Numbered from the stretch's first letter, positions 54,879-63,953 are shown. The stretch: DNA of 64,000 nucleotides from Bradyrhizobium sp. BR 10289 (GCF_019455385.1 NZ_JACOFR010000015.1:119886-183885); one strand, 5' to 3'. The notes: generated by a model from the letters alone, not told the origin. Numbers and translations: made by a program.

Positions 54879-55807
54879 GCGATGCCAGCGCCCGCGTTGC
54901 CGATTCCTCCGGCAACTGGGTCGATACGCTCGCGCCGCAATGGGCGCGGCCTTATCTGCGTCTGTCCCGCTTCGATCGTCCGATCGGCTCCTGGCTGCTG
55001 CTGATGCCGTGCTGGTGGTCGGCGGCGCTTGCGAGCGGCATGGCGCACGACGTTCGCCGCCTGCCGCTCACCATCGTGCTGTTCTTCATCGGCGCCTTCG
55101 CGATGCGCGGGGCAGGCTGCGCCTGGAACGACATCACCGACCGCGATCTCGACGCCAGGGTCGAGCGCACCCGTTCGCGGCCGCTGCCCGCAGGGCAGAT
55201 CACCGTCAAGCAGGCCACGGCCTTCATGGTCGCGCTGGCGCTGGTCGGCCTTCTCGTGCTGCTCCGGTTCAACCGCTTCGCCATCGCGACCGGCGTCGCC
55301 TCCCTTCTGGTCGTCGCGATCTATCCCTTCATGAAGCGCGTCACCTGGTGGCCGCAGGTCTTTCTCGGGCTCGCCTTCTCCTGGGGCGCGCTGATGGGCT
55401 TTGCCGTCACCTTCGGACGGATCGACCTCACCGCGCTGGTGCTCTACGCCGGGTCGATCGCCTGGGTGATCGGCTATGACACCATCTACGCGCATCAGGA
55501 CAGCGAGGACGACGCACTGATCGGCGTCAAGTCCACCGCGCGCCTGTTCGGCGCACATACGCAGCAGGCGCTGATCCTGTTCTATGGCCTTGCGGTGATG
55601 CTGATCGGCGTTGCGCTGGCGTCGGGCGATGTACGCTGGCCGGCCTGGCTCGGGCTTGCCGCCTTCGCCGCGCATCTGGCCTCGCAGATCGCGCGCTTGA
55701 AGATCGAGGATCCCGAGCTGTGCAAGCGGCTGTTCTATTCGAACAAGCATGCCGGCTTGCTGCTGTTTGCGGGATTGCTGGCCGACGCGGCGATGCGGGC
55801 GGCGTAG
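54875..55807 (+). CDS. ubiA: 4-hydroxybenzoate polyprenyltransferase
   Basis: 310 residues, eight to nine helices. First Asp-rich motif NDITDRDLDARVERTRSRPL and second DTIYAHQDSEDDALIGVKST are intact. Attaches the polyprenyl tail in ubiquinone synthesis. ATG 54875 lies within the stop of the previous gene (ATGA). Confidence 0.95.
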   Translation: MSDASARVADSSGNWVDTLAPQWARPYLRLSRFDRPIGSWLLLMPCWWSAALASGMAHDVRRLPLTIVLFFIGAFAMRGAGCAWNDITDRDLDARVERTRSRPLPAGQITVKQATAFMVALALVGLLVLLRFNRFAIATGVASLLVVAIYPFMKRVTWWPQVFLGLAFSWGALMGFAVTFGRIDLTALVLYAGSIAWVIGYDTIYAHQDSEDDALIGVKSTARLFGAHTQQALILFYGLAVMLIGVALASGDVRWPAWLGLAAFAAHLASQIARLKIEDPELCKRLFYSNKHAGLLLFAGLLADAAMRAA

Positions 55808-55814
55808 CTGCTCT

Positions 55815-55917
55815 CGTAGGATGGGCAAAGGCGCAACGCGCCGTGCCCACGATCTTTTCATGATTGAGAGAGATGGTGGGCACGGCGCGCGAAGAGCGCG
55901 CCTTTGCCCACCCTACG
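55815..55917. repeat. inverted REP pair (RAYT family)
   Basis: Forward copy CGTAGGATGGGCAAAGGCGC at 55815 and reverse copy ending TTTGCCCACCCTACGG at 55917, matching the REP arms at 7580 and 8156-8251. Lies just after ubiA. Confidence 0.85.
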
Positions 55918-55923
55918 GAACCT

Positions 55924-56439
55924 TCAATTCGGTGCGATGATCTCGCGCTCGCGATGCACCTGCAGCTCGCGCGCGACACCGGCGCGCCGGCGCATCAGGA
56001 ATTTCGGACGGCGGGCACGGATCGCGTTGCAGCGGCGACGGCGGGCTGCGGGCTTGCGCGCACCTTCATCGATCTGCGGCAGCGCGAACAGCTCGCTCCA
56101 GATCGCCCAGGCCTCCGCGATTTCGTCGGCATCGACGCTGATCAGCAGCGGAACGGAGAGTGAGGGATCGCGATGCACGAGCACGAGGGTCTGCGCCTCG
56201 TCATTGCCGCGCAGCGCGACGCCGGTGAAGTCGCTGACGCGGACGTTGATCGCCATCTGCATGCCGCGGACGGCACGGCGCAGCACGACGCGCTCGCGAT
56301 GAAGCTCGATCTGCCTGGTGTAGCCGTCGGCGCGCGGATCATGCGCATCGAAGCGGACCGGAAGGGAAAGAGGGTCGAGCCGCAGTGAGCGGCTCGACCC
56401 GGCGGGGTTGACCCCGCATGTTGCTGTTTGACGCCTCAC
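55924..56439 (-). CDS. DUF6101 family protein
   Basis: 171 residues, GTG start at 56439. Beta-rich segment SLRLDPLSLPVRFDAHDPRA, then IQLHRERVVLRR-like strands and LISVDADEIAEAWAIWSELF. Matches the length and order of small DUF6101 rhizobial proteins. No membrane or signal segment. Function unknown; convergent with ubiA across the REP pair. Confidence 0.72.
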   Translation of the reverse strand: MRRQTATCGVNPAGSSRSLRLDPLSLPVRFDAHDPRADGYTRQIELHRERVVLRRAVRGMQMAINVRVSDFTGVALRGNDEAQTLVLVHRDPSLSVPLLISVDADEIAEAWAIWSELFALPQIDEGARKPAARRRRCNAIRARRPKFLMRRRAGVARELQVHREREIIAPN

Positions 56440-56549
56440 GGCTTTAGTTCTCCCCGCCAGGATTATGTTCCCGGTCGATGCGAAGACCTTAGCGCGGCGA
56501 CTTCCGAAACCGCTTAAAAAGGCTGGTTAATCCAGCGTCACCGGCGGTC

Positions 56550-56582
56550 ATGATTGACAAGAGCTTGGCGCACATGATTGAC
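56550..56582. promoter_or_regulatory. direct repeat upstream of pmbA
   Basis: ATGATTGAC at 56550-56558 and 56574-56582, 24 bases apart. The first overlaps a TTGACA-like box (56554) and may belong to a promoter for pmbA. Confidence 0.35.
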
Positions 56583-56703
56583 GAGGCGTTGCGCGGAAGG
56601 CGCGAATCTGAGCCTTTTGCGGGCTGAAAATGCTTGAAGTCCGCAGCAATCGGGCACATCTGTGGGTTCCGGTCCCGAACCCCGCCCCAATAGGATTTCG
56701 TTT

Positions 56704-58095
56704 GTGAACCCTTCACCAAGCTCGACGCTTTCGCCCAAAGCCAACCGTGACCTGTTCGATCAGTCCGCGCTGTCCGATCTGGCACAGCGTCTGGTGGAGG
56801 CGGCCAAGCGCGCCGGCGCGGATGCGGCCGATGCGGTCGCGGTGCGCGGCGTCTCGCAAGGCGTCGAGGTGCGCGACGGCCGCGTCGAGGAATCCGAGCG
56901 TTCCGAGGGCGATGATGTCGGCCTGCGCGTGCTGGTCGGCCAGCGCCAGGCGGTGGTCTCGACCAATGACGCCAGCGGTGACGCCGTGACCAAGCTCGCC
57001 GAGCGCGCCGTGGCGATGGCGCGCGTCGCGCCCGACGACAAATATGTCGGCTTGGCTGATCCCGCGCTGCTCGTGCGCGATTTCCCGGATCTCGATCTGC
57101 TCGATCCCAATGTGCCTGCGACGAGCGAGCTCGAACGTCGGGCGTTGGAGGCAGAGGCTGCTGCGCTTGCCGTGAAGGGCGTGAGCAAGTCCGGTGGCGC
57201 TTCGGCCTCCGCCGGCATGGGCGGCATGGTGCTGGTCACCTCGACCGGCTTCCACGGTTCATATCTTCGCTCCAGCCAGGGCATTTCGGCGACTGCGATC
57301 GTCGGCGATGGCACCAGTATGGAGCGCGATTATGATTTCACCTCGGCGCCGCATGGGGCCGATCTGCTCTCGCCTGAGGTCGTCGGCCGTTCCGCCGGCG
57401 AGCGCACCGTGGCCCGCTATAATCCGCGCAAGGTCGAGACCTGCAAGGTGCCGGTCGTGTTCGACCCGCGCGTTGCGGGCTCGTTGGTCGGCCATCTCGT
57501 CGGCGCCATCAACGGCGCCTCGATCGCGCGCAAGACCAGCTTCCTCAAGGACAAGCTCGGCCAGCAGCTGTTCGCCAAGAACATCCGCATCATCGACGAT
57601 CCCCTGCGCAAGCGGGGCCTGCGCTCGCAGACGTTTGACGCCGAAGGCGTCGCGGTGAAGAAGACCGCGCTGATCGACGAGGGCGTACTGACGACCTGGC
57701 TGCTCGACTGCGCCACCGCGCGCGAGCTTGGCCTTGCCACCACCGGCCACGCCCATCGCGGCGTCTCGTCCTCGCCCTCGCCGGGGCCGTACAATCTGCA
57801 TCTGGAAGCCGGCACACCGACCCCGACGGAGTTGATCTCCGACATCAAGCAGGGCTTCTACGTCACCGATCTGATCGGCTCGGGCGTCAACGGCGTCACC
57901 GGCGATTACAGCCGCGGCGCCTCCGGCTTCTGGATCGAGAACGGCGAGATCACCTACCCCGTCAGCGAGGTCACGATCGCGGGGCATCTGTTCGAGATCT
58001 TCAAGTCGATGCAGCCTGCCAACAATCTCGAATTCCGCTACGGCATCAATGCGCCGACGGTGCGCATCGAAGGATTGACGCTTGGCGGACGTTGA
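56704..58095 (+). CDS. pmbA: TldE/PmbA-type metalloprotease subunit
   Basis: 463 residues. GTG 56704 was chosen; a GTG 42 bases earlier has no better site. N-terminal region holds VAVRGVSQGVEVRDGRVEES; the mid-domain contains TSTGFHGSYLRSSQGIS; the C-terminus has TGDYSRGASGFWIENGEI and EVTIAGHLFEIF. PmbA/TldE pairs with TldD, whose HExxxH metal site supplies activity; no TldD is near. Used for processing small peptides and toxins. First gene of the overlapping run to lpxK. Confidence 0.9.
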   Translation: MNPSPSSTLSPKANRDLFDQSALSDLAQRLVEAAKRAGADAADAVAVRGVSQGVEVRDGRVEESERSEGDDVGLRVLVGQRQAVVSTNDASGDAVTKLAERAVAMARVAPDDKYVGLADPALLVRDFPDLDLLDPNVPATSELERRALEAEAAALAVKGVSKSGGASASAGMGGMVLVTSTGFHGSYLRSSQGISATAIVGDGTSMERDYDFTSAPHGADLLSPEVVGRSAGERTVARYNPRKVETCKVPVVFDPRVAGSLVGHLVGAINGASIARKTSFLKDKLGQQLFAKNIRIIDDPLRKRGLRSQTFDAEGVAVKKTALIDEGVLTTWLLDCATARELGLATTGHAHRGVSSSPSPGPYNLHLEAGTPTPTELISDIKQGFYVTDLIGSGVNGVTGDYSRGASGFWIENGEITYPVSEVTIAGHLFEIFKSMQPANNLEFRYGINAPTVRIEGLTLGGR

Positions 58096-58897
58096 CGCGA
58101 ACTCCCTCGAAACCATTTTGACGCGCGATGCGGCGCTGCTGAGAGACACGGTGCGGGAGGCAGGCAGCCTCGCGCAGTCGATGTTCCGCACCGCGCTGAA
58201 GACATGGATCAAGGGCGCGTCCTCGCCGGTCTCGGAAGCCGACATCGCCGTCAACGATTTGCTCGAGGCGCGCCTGCGCAGTGCCACGCCCGAGTACGGC
58301 TGGCTGTCCGAGGAGAGCGCCGACGACGAGACGCGGCTGTCGCGCCGGCTGACCTGGGTGGTCGATCCGATCGACGGCACCCGCAATTACCTCAACGGCC
58401 ATGATGAATGGTGCGTCAGCGTCGCGCTGGTCGAGGATGCTTCGCCGGTGCTGGCCGCGGTGTTCGCGCCGACGACGGGCGAGTTCTTCTTCGCCGTCCG
58501 CGGCCAGGGCACGACGCTCAACGACCGGCCAGTGTGGGCGACGTCCGGATCGGGCCTCGACTTTTCCCGCATGGCCGGCCCGAAGCCGATGGTCGAGCGG
58601 CTCAATACCCTCGGCGGCGACATCAAGCTGCATCCGCGAATCGGTTCACTGGCGCTGCGGCTGTGCCGGGTCGCCAATGGCAGGCTGGATGCGGCTTTTG
58701 CGGGGGGCAACAGCCATGATTGGGACCTTGCGGCGGCCGATTTGATCGTGCAGGAAGCGGATGGTAGGATGAGCGACCTCTCCGGAGGTCCCATCCTCTA
58801 TAATCGTCGGGAAGTGACGCACGGGGTGCTGGTGGCAGCGGGACGCGATCGTCATGCGAGCATTGTCGCGCATTTTCGAAATCGTCCCTTGCCCTGA
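58082..58897 (+). CDS. inositol monophosphatase-family phosphatase (CysQ/SuhB-like)
   Basis: 271 residues, TTG start at 58082, overlapping pmbA by 14 bases. SEES (76-79), DPIDGTRNYLNG (95-106) and the late WDLAAADLIVQEADG motif form the Mg2+-phosphatase site. CysQ (PAP phosphatase) and inositol phosphatase cannot be separated from sequence alone. Coupled to the next genes of the lipid A run. Confidence 0.88.
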   Translation: MADVDANSLETILTRDAALLRDTVREAGSLAQSMFRTALKTWIKGASSPVSEADIAVNDLLEARLRSATPEYGWLSEESADDETRLSRRLTWVVDPIDGTRNYLNGHDEWCVSVALVEDASPVLAAVFAPTTGEFFFAVRGQGTTLNDRPVWATSGSGLDFSRMAGPKPMVERLNTLGGDIKLHPRIGSLALRLCRVANGRLDAAFAGGNSHDWDLAAADLIVQEADGRMSDLSGGPILYNRREVTHGVLVAAGRDRHASIVAHFRNRPLP

Positions 58898-58957
58898 GCA
58901 TTGTCGTCGTGCTTGTCGAACACTGCTTTGCCGGGCAGCCCCTTAGGAACCGAAACC

Positions 58958-59203
58958 ATGCCAGATAGTGCCCCGCAACAACTGCTTCACCTCGTGATCG
59001 GCGGTGAGCTGCTCGACCTCGAGCACAACACCTTCAAGAACCTGGACGAGGTCGAGATCGTCGGTCTGTATCCGAACTACGCCTCCGCCCATGTCGCCTG
59101 GCGCGCCAAGGCGCAGAGCACGGTGGACAACGCGCAGATGCGCTATTTCATCGTCCATCTGCACCGGCTGCTCGACCCGAATGAAGAAACGAAGGCGCGT
59201 TGA
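58958..59203 (+). CDS. DUF4170 protein
   Basis: 81 residues. HLVIGGELLDLEHNTFKNL and MRYFIVHLHRLLDP give a compact ferredoxin-like alpha-beta shape. DUF4170 often follows IMP phosphatase and precedes lipid A genes in rhizobia. Overlaps the next gene (TTGA). Function unknown. Confidence 0.85.
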   Translation: MPDSAPQQLLHLVIGGELLDLEHNTFKNLDEVEIVGLYPNYASAHVAWRAKAQSTVDNAQMRYFIVHLHRLLDPNEETKAR

Positions 59204-59913
59204 AAAAACTGCTTCGCAATACGCTGCGAAGCAGCTGGTTTCAGCGTGCCGTCGGGGTCCTGGCGGCCGAATATCTGCGCTTTGTCTGGCGGACCAACAC
59301 CTTCACGTTCGATCCGCCCGACGTCTATGACATCGTCGAGCCGCAGATCCCCGCGATCTTCGCGTTCTGGCACGGCCAGCACTTTCTCACCCCCTTCATC
59401 AAGAACAAGGACTCCTACCAGGCGAGGGTCTTGATCTCGCGCCACCGCGACGGGGAGTTCAACGCCATCGCGGCCGAGCGGCTCGGCATCGGCACCATCC
59501 GCGGGTCCGGCGACCATGGCGGCGCCTTCCACCGCAAAGGCGGGGTCGGCGCCTTCAAGGAAATGGTGCGGACGCTCCAGGACGGTTGTAATGTCGCGCT
59601 GACCGCCGATGTCCCGAAACGCTCGCGCGTGGCAGGCCTCGGCATCATCATGCTGGCACGGGAATCGGGGCGGCCGATCATGCCTTTCGCGATGGCGACC
59701 AGCCGCTTCATCCGGCTCAGGAACTGGGACCGCACCACCATCAATTTGCCATTCGGGCGGGGCGCATTGGTCGGGATCAAGGAAATCAACGTGCCTCCGG
59801 ATGCCGACGCCGCCATGATGGAAGCGTTGCGGCAGGAGCTGGAGGATACGCTGAACGAAGCGACCCGCCGCGCCTATGCGCAGCTCGGCCGCCCGGGACC
59901 TCAAGATGACTAA
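59200..59913 (+). CDS. DUF374 acyltransferase, candidate lipid A secondary acyltransferase
   Basis: 237 residues, TTG start at 59200. FAFWHGQHFL (55-64), LISRHRDGEF (78-87), TIRGSGDHGGAF and the VPPDADAAMMEAL tail are the DUF374 signature. DUF374 includes LpxJ of Helicobacter and Campylobacter, which adds a secondary acyl chain to lipid A. Position directly before waaA and lpxK supports an envelope acyltransferase. Acyl donor and target are unproven. Confidence 0.85.
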   Translation: MKKLLRNTLRSSWFQRAVGVLAAEYLRFVWRTNTFTFDPPDVYDIVEPQIPAIFAFWHGQHFLTPFIKNKDSYQARVLISRHRDGEFNAIAAERLGIGTIRGSGDHGGAFHRKGGVGAFKEMVRTLQDGCNVALTADVPKRSRVAGLGIIMLARESGRPIMPFAMATSRFIRLRNWDRTTINLPFGRGALVGIKEINVPPDADAAMMEALRQELEDTLNEATRRAYAQLGRPGPQDD

Positions 59914-61222
59914 CTCGCTGCCCAAAGCGCTGCCTATGACGCTGCGGATGTATCAGCGGCTGGCGAGCGGCCTCGTGCCGCTGGCGCCTGCGCTGATCAA
60001 GCGGCGGCTGAAGCAGGGCAAGGAAGATCCCGCGCGTGTCGGCGAGCGGCGCGGCCTGTCCCGGGACGTCCGGCCGCATGGCCCGCTGGTCTGGATCCAC
60101 GGCGCAAGCGTCGGCGAGGTCTTGGCCGCCGCCGCCCTGATCGAGCGGCTGCGCGAATTGAACCTGCGTATCCTGCTCACGTCGGGCACCGTCACCTCGG
60201 CTGCGGTCGTGGCCAAACGCTTCCCGCCCGACGTCATCCATCAATATGTGCCATATGATTCCCCGCGCTACGTCGCGCGCTTCCTCGACCATTGGAAGCC
60301 GTCGCTGGCGCTGTTCATCGAATCGGATCTGTGGCCGAACCTGATCCTGGCGGGTGGTGCGCGCCGGGTGCCGATGGTGCTGATCAACGGGCGGATGTCG
60401 CCGCGCTCGTTCCCGCGCTGGCAGCGCATGCACGGCACCATCTCGGCGCTGCTGTCGCGTTTCGACATCTGCCTTGCGCAGTCGAAAACCGATGCGGAAC
60501 GTTTCTCCGCGCTCGGCGGCCGCGACGTCGTCACGACAGGGAATCTCAAGCTCGACGTGCCGGCGCCGCCGGCGGACCCTGCAAAACTCGAGCGGCTGAT
60601 GGCGATGACGCGCGGGCGTCCGATCATCGTCGCGGCCTCGACCCATCCGGGCGAGGACGAGATGCTGATCGCGGCGCATCGCAGCCTTGTCGGCTTCTTC
60701 CCGCAGCTTCTCACCGTGATCGTGCCGCGGCATCCGGATCGCGGCTCCTCGATCGCCGGCCTCGTCACCGCGTCCGGCCTGAAGCCGGCCTTGCGCTCGC
60801 GCGAAGAGCTGCCAACAGCCACGGCCGACGTCTATGTCGCTGACACCATGGGCGAGCTCGGCCTGTTCTATCGTTTGTCGCCGGTCGTGTTCATGGGGGG
60901 ATCGCTGATCCATCACGGCGGCCAGAATCCGATCGAGGCGATCAAGCTCGGGGCTGCCATCATCCACGGTCCGCACATCTTCAACTTCGCCGATGTCTAC
61001 GCGGCGCTCGATGCGAGCGGTGGTGCGCGCCAGGCCGACACGCAGGAGCTGCTGGTCAAGCATCTTGGTCAGTTGCTCGCCGATCCCGCCATCCGCGACA
61101 AGATGCAAAGTGCAGGCTCAGGCGTGGTCGAGGAGCTCGGCGGCGCGCTCAACCGCACCATGACCGCGCTCGAGCCGTATCTCCTGCAATTGCGGATCGA
61201 GATGGGAGCCGCCAATGCGTGA
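59906..61222 (+). CDS. waaA: 3-deoxy-D-manno-octulosonic acid transferase
   Basis: 438 residues. HGASVGE (65-71) with catalytic Glu, then SGTVTSAAV, ESDLWPN and INGRMSPRS in the N-terminal Rossmann half; the C-terminal donor-binding half has DTMGELGLFYRLSPVVFMGG and QNPIEA. Transfers Kdo from CMP-Kdo to lipid A precursor. ATG 59906 overlaps the DUF374 stop by 8 bases and lpxK by 8 bases downstream. Confidence 0.96.
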   Translation: MTNSLPKALPMTLRMYQRLASGLVPLAPALIKRRLKQGKEDPARVGERRGLSRDVRPHGPLVWIHGASVGEVLAAAALIERLRELNLRILLTSGTVTSAAVVAKRFPPDVIHQYVPYDSPRYVARFLDHWKPSLALFIESDLWPNLILAGGARRVPMVLINGRMSPRSFPRWQRMHGTISALLSRFDICLAQSKTDAERFSALGGRDVVTTGNLKLDVPAPPADPAKLERLMAMTRGRPIIVAASTHPGEDEMLIAAHRSLVGFFPQLLTVIVPRHPDRGSSIAGLVTASGLKPALRSREELPTATADVYVADTMGELGLFYRLSPVVFMGGSLIHHGGQNPIEAIKLGAAIIHGPHIFNFADVYAALDASGGARQADTQELLVKHLGQLLADPAIRDKMQSAGSGVVEELGGALNRTMTALEPYLLQLRIEMGAANA

Positions 61223-62231
61223 GCCGGCCTTCTGGTACCGGCCGCGCTCTCCGACATCGCAGCTCCTCAGTCCACTGGGCGCGCTCTACGGCGCGATCAC
61301 CGCGCGGCGGATGGCGCGCGCGGGTTTTGACGCCGGCATCCCCGTGATCTGCGTCGGCAATTACCATGTCGGCGGTGCCGGCAAGACCCCGACCGTGCTG
61401 GCGCTGGCAAGACTCCTGCGCGATCTCGGCGAGACGCCGGTGGTGCTCAGCCGCGGTTATGGCGGACGGCTCGAGGGCCCCGTGATGGTCGACCGGACGC
61501 GTCACACCGCCGCCGATATCGGCGACGAGCCGCTGATGATGGCGCGCGACGTGCCGGTCGCGGTCGCGCGTGACCGCCTCGAAGGCGTCGCGCTCGCGAA
61601 GTCGCAGGGCGCCACCGTGATCCTGATGGATGACGGTTTCCAGAACCCGAAGCTGTTGAAGGATGCCTCGCTGATCGTGATCGATAGCGCGCGCGGCCTC
61701 GGCAACGGCAAGGTGTTTCCCGCAGGCCCGCTGCGCGCGCCGCTCGAGCCGCAGCTCGGGCGCACCGATGCGCTGGTGGTGATCGGCGAGGGCCACGCCG
61801 CGGACGGTGTCGACGCCGAGCTTTCAAAGCGCGGCAAGCCGGTGTTGCGTGCACGGCTGAAGCCGGATGCAGCCTCGCTCGCGCAGCTGTTCGGCAAAAA
61901 GGTTTTCGCCTTCGCCGGCATCGGCGATCCCGAGCGCTTCTTCCGCAGTCTGCGCACCGCCGGCATCGAGGTCGTCCGCACGCGCGCCTTCGCCGATCAT
62001 CACATGTTCTCGCCCGAGGAGATCGCCGCGATGGCGGCGGACGCCGCGCGCGGGCAGCTCACGCTGGTGACCACGGAAAAGGACCTTGCGCGCCTGCGCG
62101 GCCGTGACGATGTGCCCGACGGCATCGTGCCGTTCGCCGTCCAGCTCGACTTCGACGATCCGCCGAGGCTGCGGCAACTGATCAGCGATCACCTCTACAA
62201 GGCCCGCGAGCGCAGGTTCAGCAAAAGATGA
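61215..62231 (+). CDS. lpxK: tetraacyldisaccharide 4'-kinase
   Basis: 338 residues. P-loop VGGAGKTPTVLALARLL (52-68), RGYGGRLEGP, DDGFQNPKL, DAVV-like strand 'ALVVIGEG', and late FAGIGDPERFFRSL with TTEKDLARLRG. Adds the 4'-phosphate to the lipid A disaccharide at the inner membrane. Last gene of the run and followed by a REP pair. Confidence 0.95.
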   Translation: MREPAFWYRPRSPTSQLLSPLGALYGAITARRMARAGFDAGIPVICVGNYHVGGAGKTPTVLALARLLRDLGETPVVLSRGYGGRLEGPVMVDRTRHTAADIGDEPLMMARDVPVAVARDRLEGVALAKSQGATVILMDDGFQNPKLLKDASLIVIDSARGLGNGKVFPAGPLRAPLEPQLGRTDALVVIGEGHAADGVDAELSKRGKPVLRARLKPDAASLAQLFGKKVFAFAGIGDPERFFRSLRTAGIEVVRTRAFADHHMFSPEEIAAMAADAARGQLTLVTTEKDLARLRGRDDVPDGIVPFAVQLDFDDPPRLRQLISDHLYKARERRFSKR

Positions 62232-62234
62232 TCT

Positions 62235-62326
62235 CGTAGGGTGGGCAAAGGCGCGACAGCGCCGTGCCTACGATCTGTTGCCTCCGGAGATAGATGGTGG
62301 GCACGCTCCGCTTTGCCCACCCTACG
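62235..62326. repeat. inverted REP pair (RAYT family)
   Basis: Forward CGTAGGGTGGGCAAAGGCGC at 62235 and reverse GGTGGGCACGCTCCGC ... TTTGCCCACCCTACG at 62294-62326. Lies right after lpxK. Confidence 0.85.
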
Positions 62327-62422
62327 AGAGCTTGCCGGTTCGCCATTCAGGCGACATTCATGACAAAGCTCTTATCGATTCCCGTCGATCAGGAGAAATC
62401 GATGAGACGTCTGCTTGCGGCC

Positions 62423-62650
62423 TCACGACGGCTGCTTCGGCTCGCCCGGATAATGCCGCTGCAGGACCGCGGCCGGCGTGGCGTAGGCTTCCTGCAGATC
62501 CACGCTCCAATATTTCAGCTCGTCGAGCGGAATGCGCGTGTCGGTGATCGCGCAGCGCACGAAGGTGCCCGGCGAGATCACGCGGAAATCGCCGTCGAGA
62601 TATTGCACTTGCGCTTCGCCATGGCCGGAAGAGCCGAACTTGTTCAGCAC
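62423..62650 (-). CDS. DUF2093 protein
   Basis: 75 residues, GTG start at 62650 (LNKFGSSGHGEAQVQYLDG). The FRVISPGTFVRCAITDTRI and LKYWSVDLQEAY segments match the small DUF2093 family, which is common in rhizobia. One Cys. Function unknown. Likely cytoplasmic. Confidence 0.8.
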   Translation of the reverse strand: MLNKFGSSGHGEAQVQYLDGDFRVISPGTFVRCAITDTRIPLDELKYWSVDLQEAYATPAAVLQRHYPGEPKQPS

Positions 62651-62826
62651 GGTCGGAAATCTCCGTGGAAGGCCTCTCCCTGGAAAACCCGGGAGGGCAC
62701 GATGTGTTGGACGGGATGTAGCATAGATAGGGTCGCTTGTCCGCCCGTTAAACCCACCGGTTTGTGATGTTTTGCCGCCGTTCCCGCATGATAGTGCTCG
62801 ATCCCGGCATATTGACGCAGAGACCG

Positions 62827-63657
62827 ATGCGCCTTCGATTGACCGCCCTGTTCCTGATGCTGCTGATGTCGGCCGCGCGTGCTGCGCCGGAGGCCGCGCC
62901 GCATCAGGTCGAGATTCCGCTGGCGTCCGGAACCCTGCATGCGCAGCTGTTCAAGCCGGCGGGTGAGGGGCCGTTTCCGACCGTGATCGCGCTGCACGGC
63001 TGCGGCGGCCTCGGTGGCCATGCCGATCCGGTGCTGCCGCGCTATCACGACTGGGCCGAGCGGCTGCTCAAGTCGGGCAATGCCGTGCTGCTGCCCGACA
63101 GCTACGGCTCGCGCGAGCTCGGGCCGCAATGCCGCGTCAAGGAGATGCACGTCAAGGCGCGGCGCGAGCGTGTCGCCGACATCGCGGCCGCGCGCGCCTG
63201 GCTGATGAAGCAGGCCTGGGTCGCGCGCGACCGCGTCAGCCTGATCGGCTGGGCCAACGGCGCCAGCGCGCTGCTCTGGGCGGTGCGGCCGCAAGCCGCC
63301 GCGCGCGATCAGGCGCCGGACTTCCGCGCCGCCGTCGCCTTCTATCCGGATTGCCGGATCTCCGCCGGCCTCGGCTGGAGCACGCGGGTGCCGACGCTGG
63401 TGCTGATCGGCGCCAATGACGACGTGTCGTCGCCGCCGGCCTGCCGCCAGATGGTCGACGGCGCACACGGGCGCAGCGCGCTCGCGCGCATTGTCGTCTA
63501 TCCCGGCGCCTATCACGATTTCGATCGCGCCAACACGCCGCTGCACGCCGCCAGCGCCAGCAGCGACATCGCCGCGCCCGAGCACGGTCATCTCGGCACG
63601 GATGCCGAAGCGCGCGCGGAGGCGCAGAAGGACGTGGCGGAGTGGCTGGCGCGCTGA
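62827..63657 (+). CDS. dienelactone hydrolase-fold protein lacking its nucleophile
   Basis: 276 residues from ATG 62827, signal peptide LTALFLMLLMSAARA. ALHGCGGLGGHADPVLP is the oxyanion segment. The elbow where Cys or Ser stands reads GWANG (141-145): the residue is Ala143, so the nucleophile is absent. Asp199 (GANDDVS) and His230 (GAYHDFD) are still present. Either inactive, or a non-catalytic binding protein. Exported. Confidence 0.82.
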   Translation: MRLRLTALFLMLLMSAARAAPEAAPHQVEIPLASGTLHAQLFKPAGEGPFPTVIALHGCGGLGGHADPVLPRYHDWAERLLKSGNAVLLPDSYGSRELGPQCRVKEMHVKARRERVADIAAARAWLMKQAWVARDRVSLIGWANGASALLWAVRPQAAARDQAPDFRAAVAFYPDCRISAGLGWSTRVPTLVLIGANDDVSSPPACRQMVDGAHGRSALARIVVYPGAYHDFDRANTPLHAASASSDIAAPEHGHLGTDAEARAEAQKDVAEWLAR

Positions 63658-63700
63658 TCGCGCCTTAGTTCGACCACGATGTCGATTAAACGCATCGTTC

Positions 63701-63850
63701 ATGCGCAATCGCCTCATCCTCTTCACGTCCGCCTTCATCGTCTTCACCGTCGCGGTCTTCCTGTTCGAAGCCCACGCCGGCGCCCCCATGGTCGCGCCGG
63801 AACATTGCGGCTTCTGGACCACGATCGACGCGGGATTGTCCTGCCGTTGA
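63701..63850 (+). CDS. small exported protein
   Basis: 49 residues: a hydrophobic N-terminus LILFTSAFIVFTVAVFLF, then EAHAGAPMVAPEHCGFWTTI ending in LSCR. Two Cys could form one disulfide after export. No ribosome site stands out. Function unknown. Confidence 0.5.
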   Translation: MRNRLILFTSAFIVFTVAVFLFEAHAGAPMVAPEHCGFWTTIDAGLSCR

Positions 63851-63871
63851 GGTGGGCGCTGCCGCCACACC

Positions 63872-63953
63872 CGTCATTGCGAGCGCAGCGAAGCAATCCA
63901 GAATCTTTCCGCGGAGGGACTCTGGATTGCTTCGTCGCTTCGCTCCTCGCAAT
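63872..63953. repeat. dispersed palindromic element (CGTCATTGCGAGCG type)
   Basis: Left arm CGTCATTGCGAGCGCAGCGA then AGCAATCCAGA; right arm TCTGGATTGCTTCGTCGCTT then CGCTCCTCGCAAT. Long palindromic element common in bradyrhizobia; follows the last small gene. Confidence 0.75.

Noticed and set aside
54593..55861. 422-codon minus-strand frame opposite ubiA
   Set aside because: Antisense of ubiA and its upstream gene; no family motif.
59786..61108. 440-codon minus-strand frame opposite waaA
   Set aside because: Antisense of a gene with intact catalytic motifs; composition artefact.
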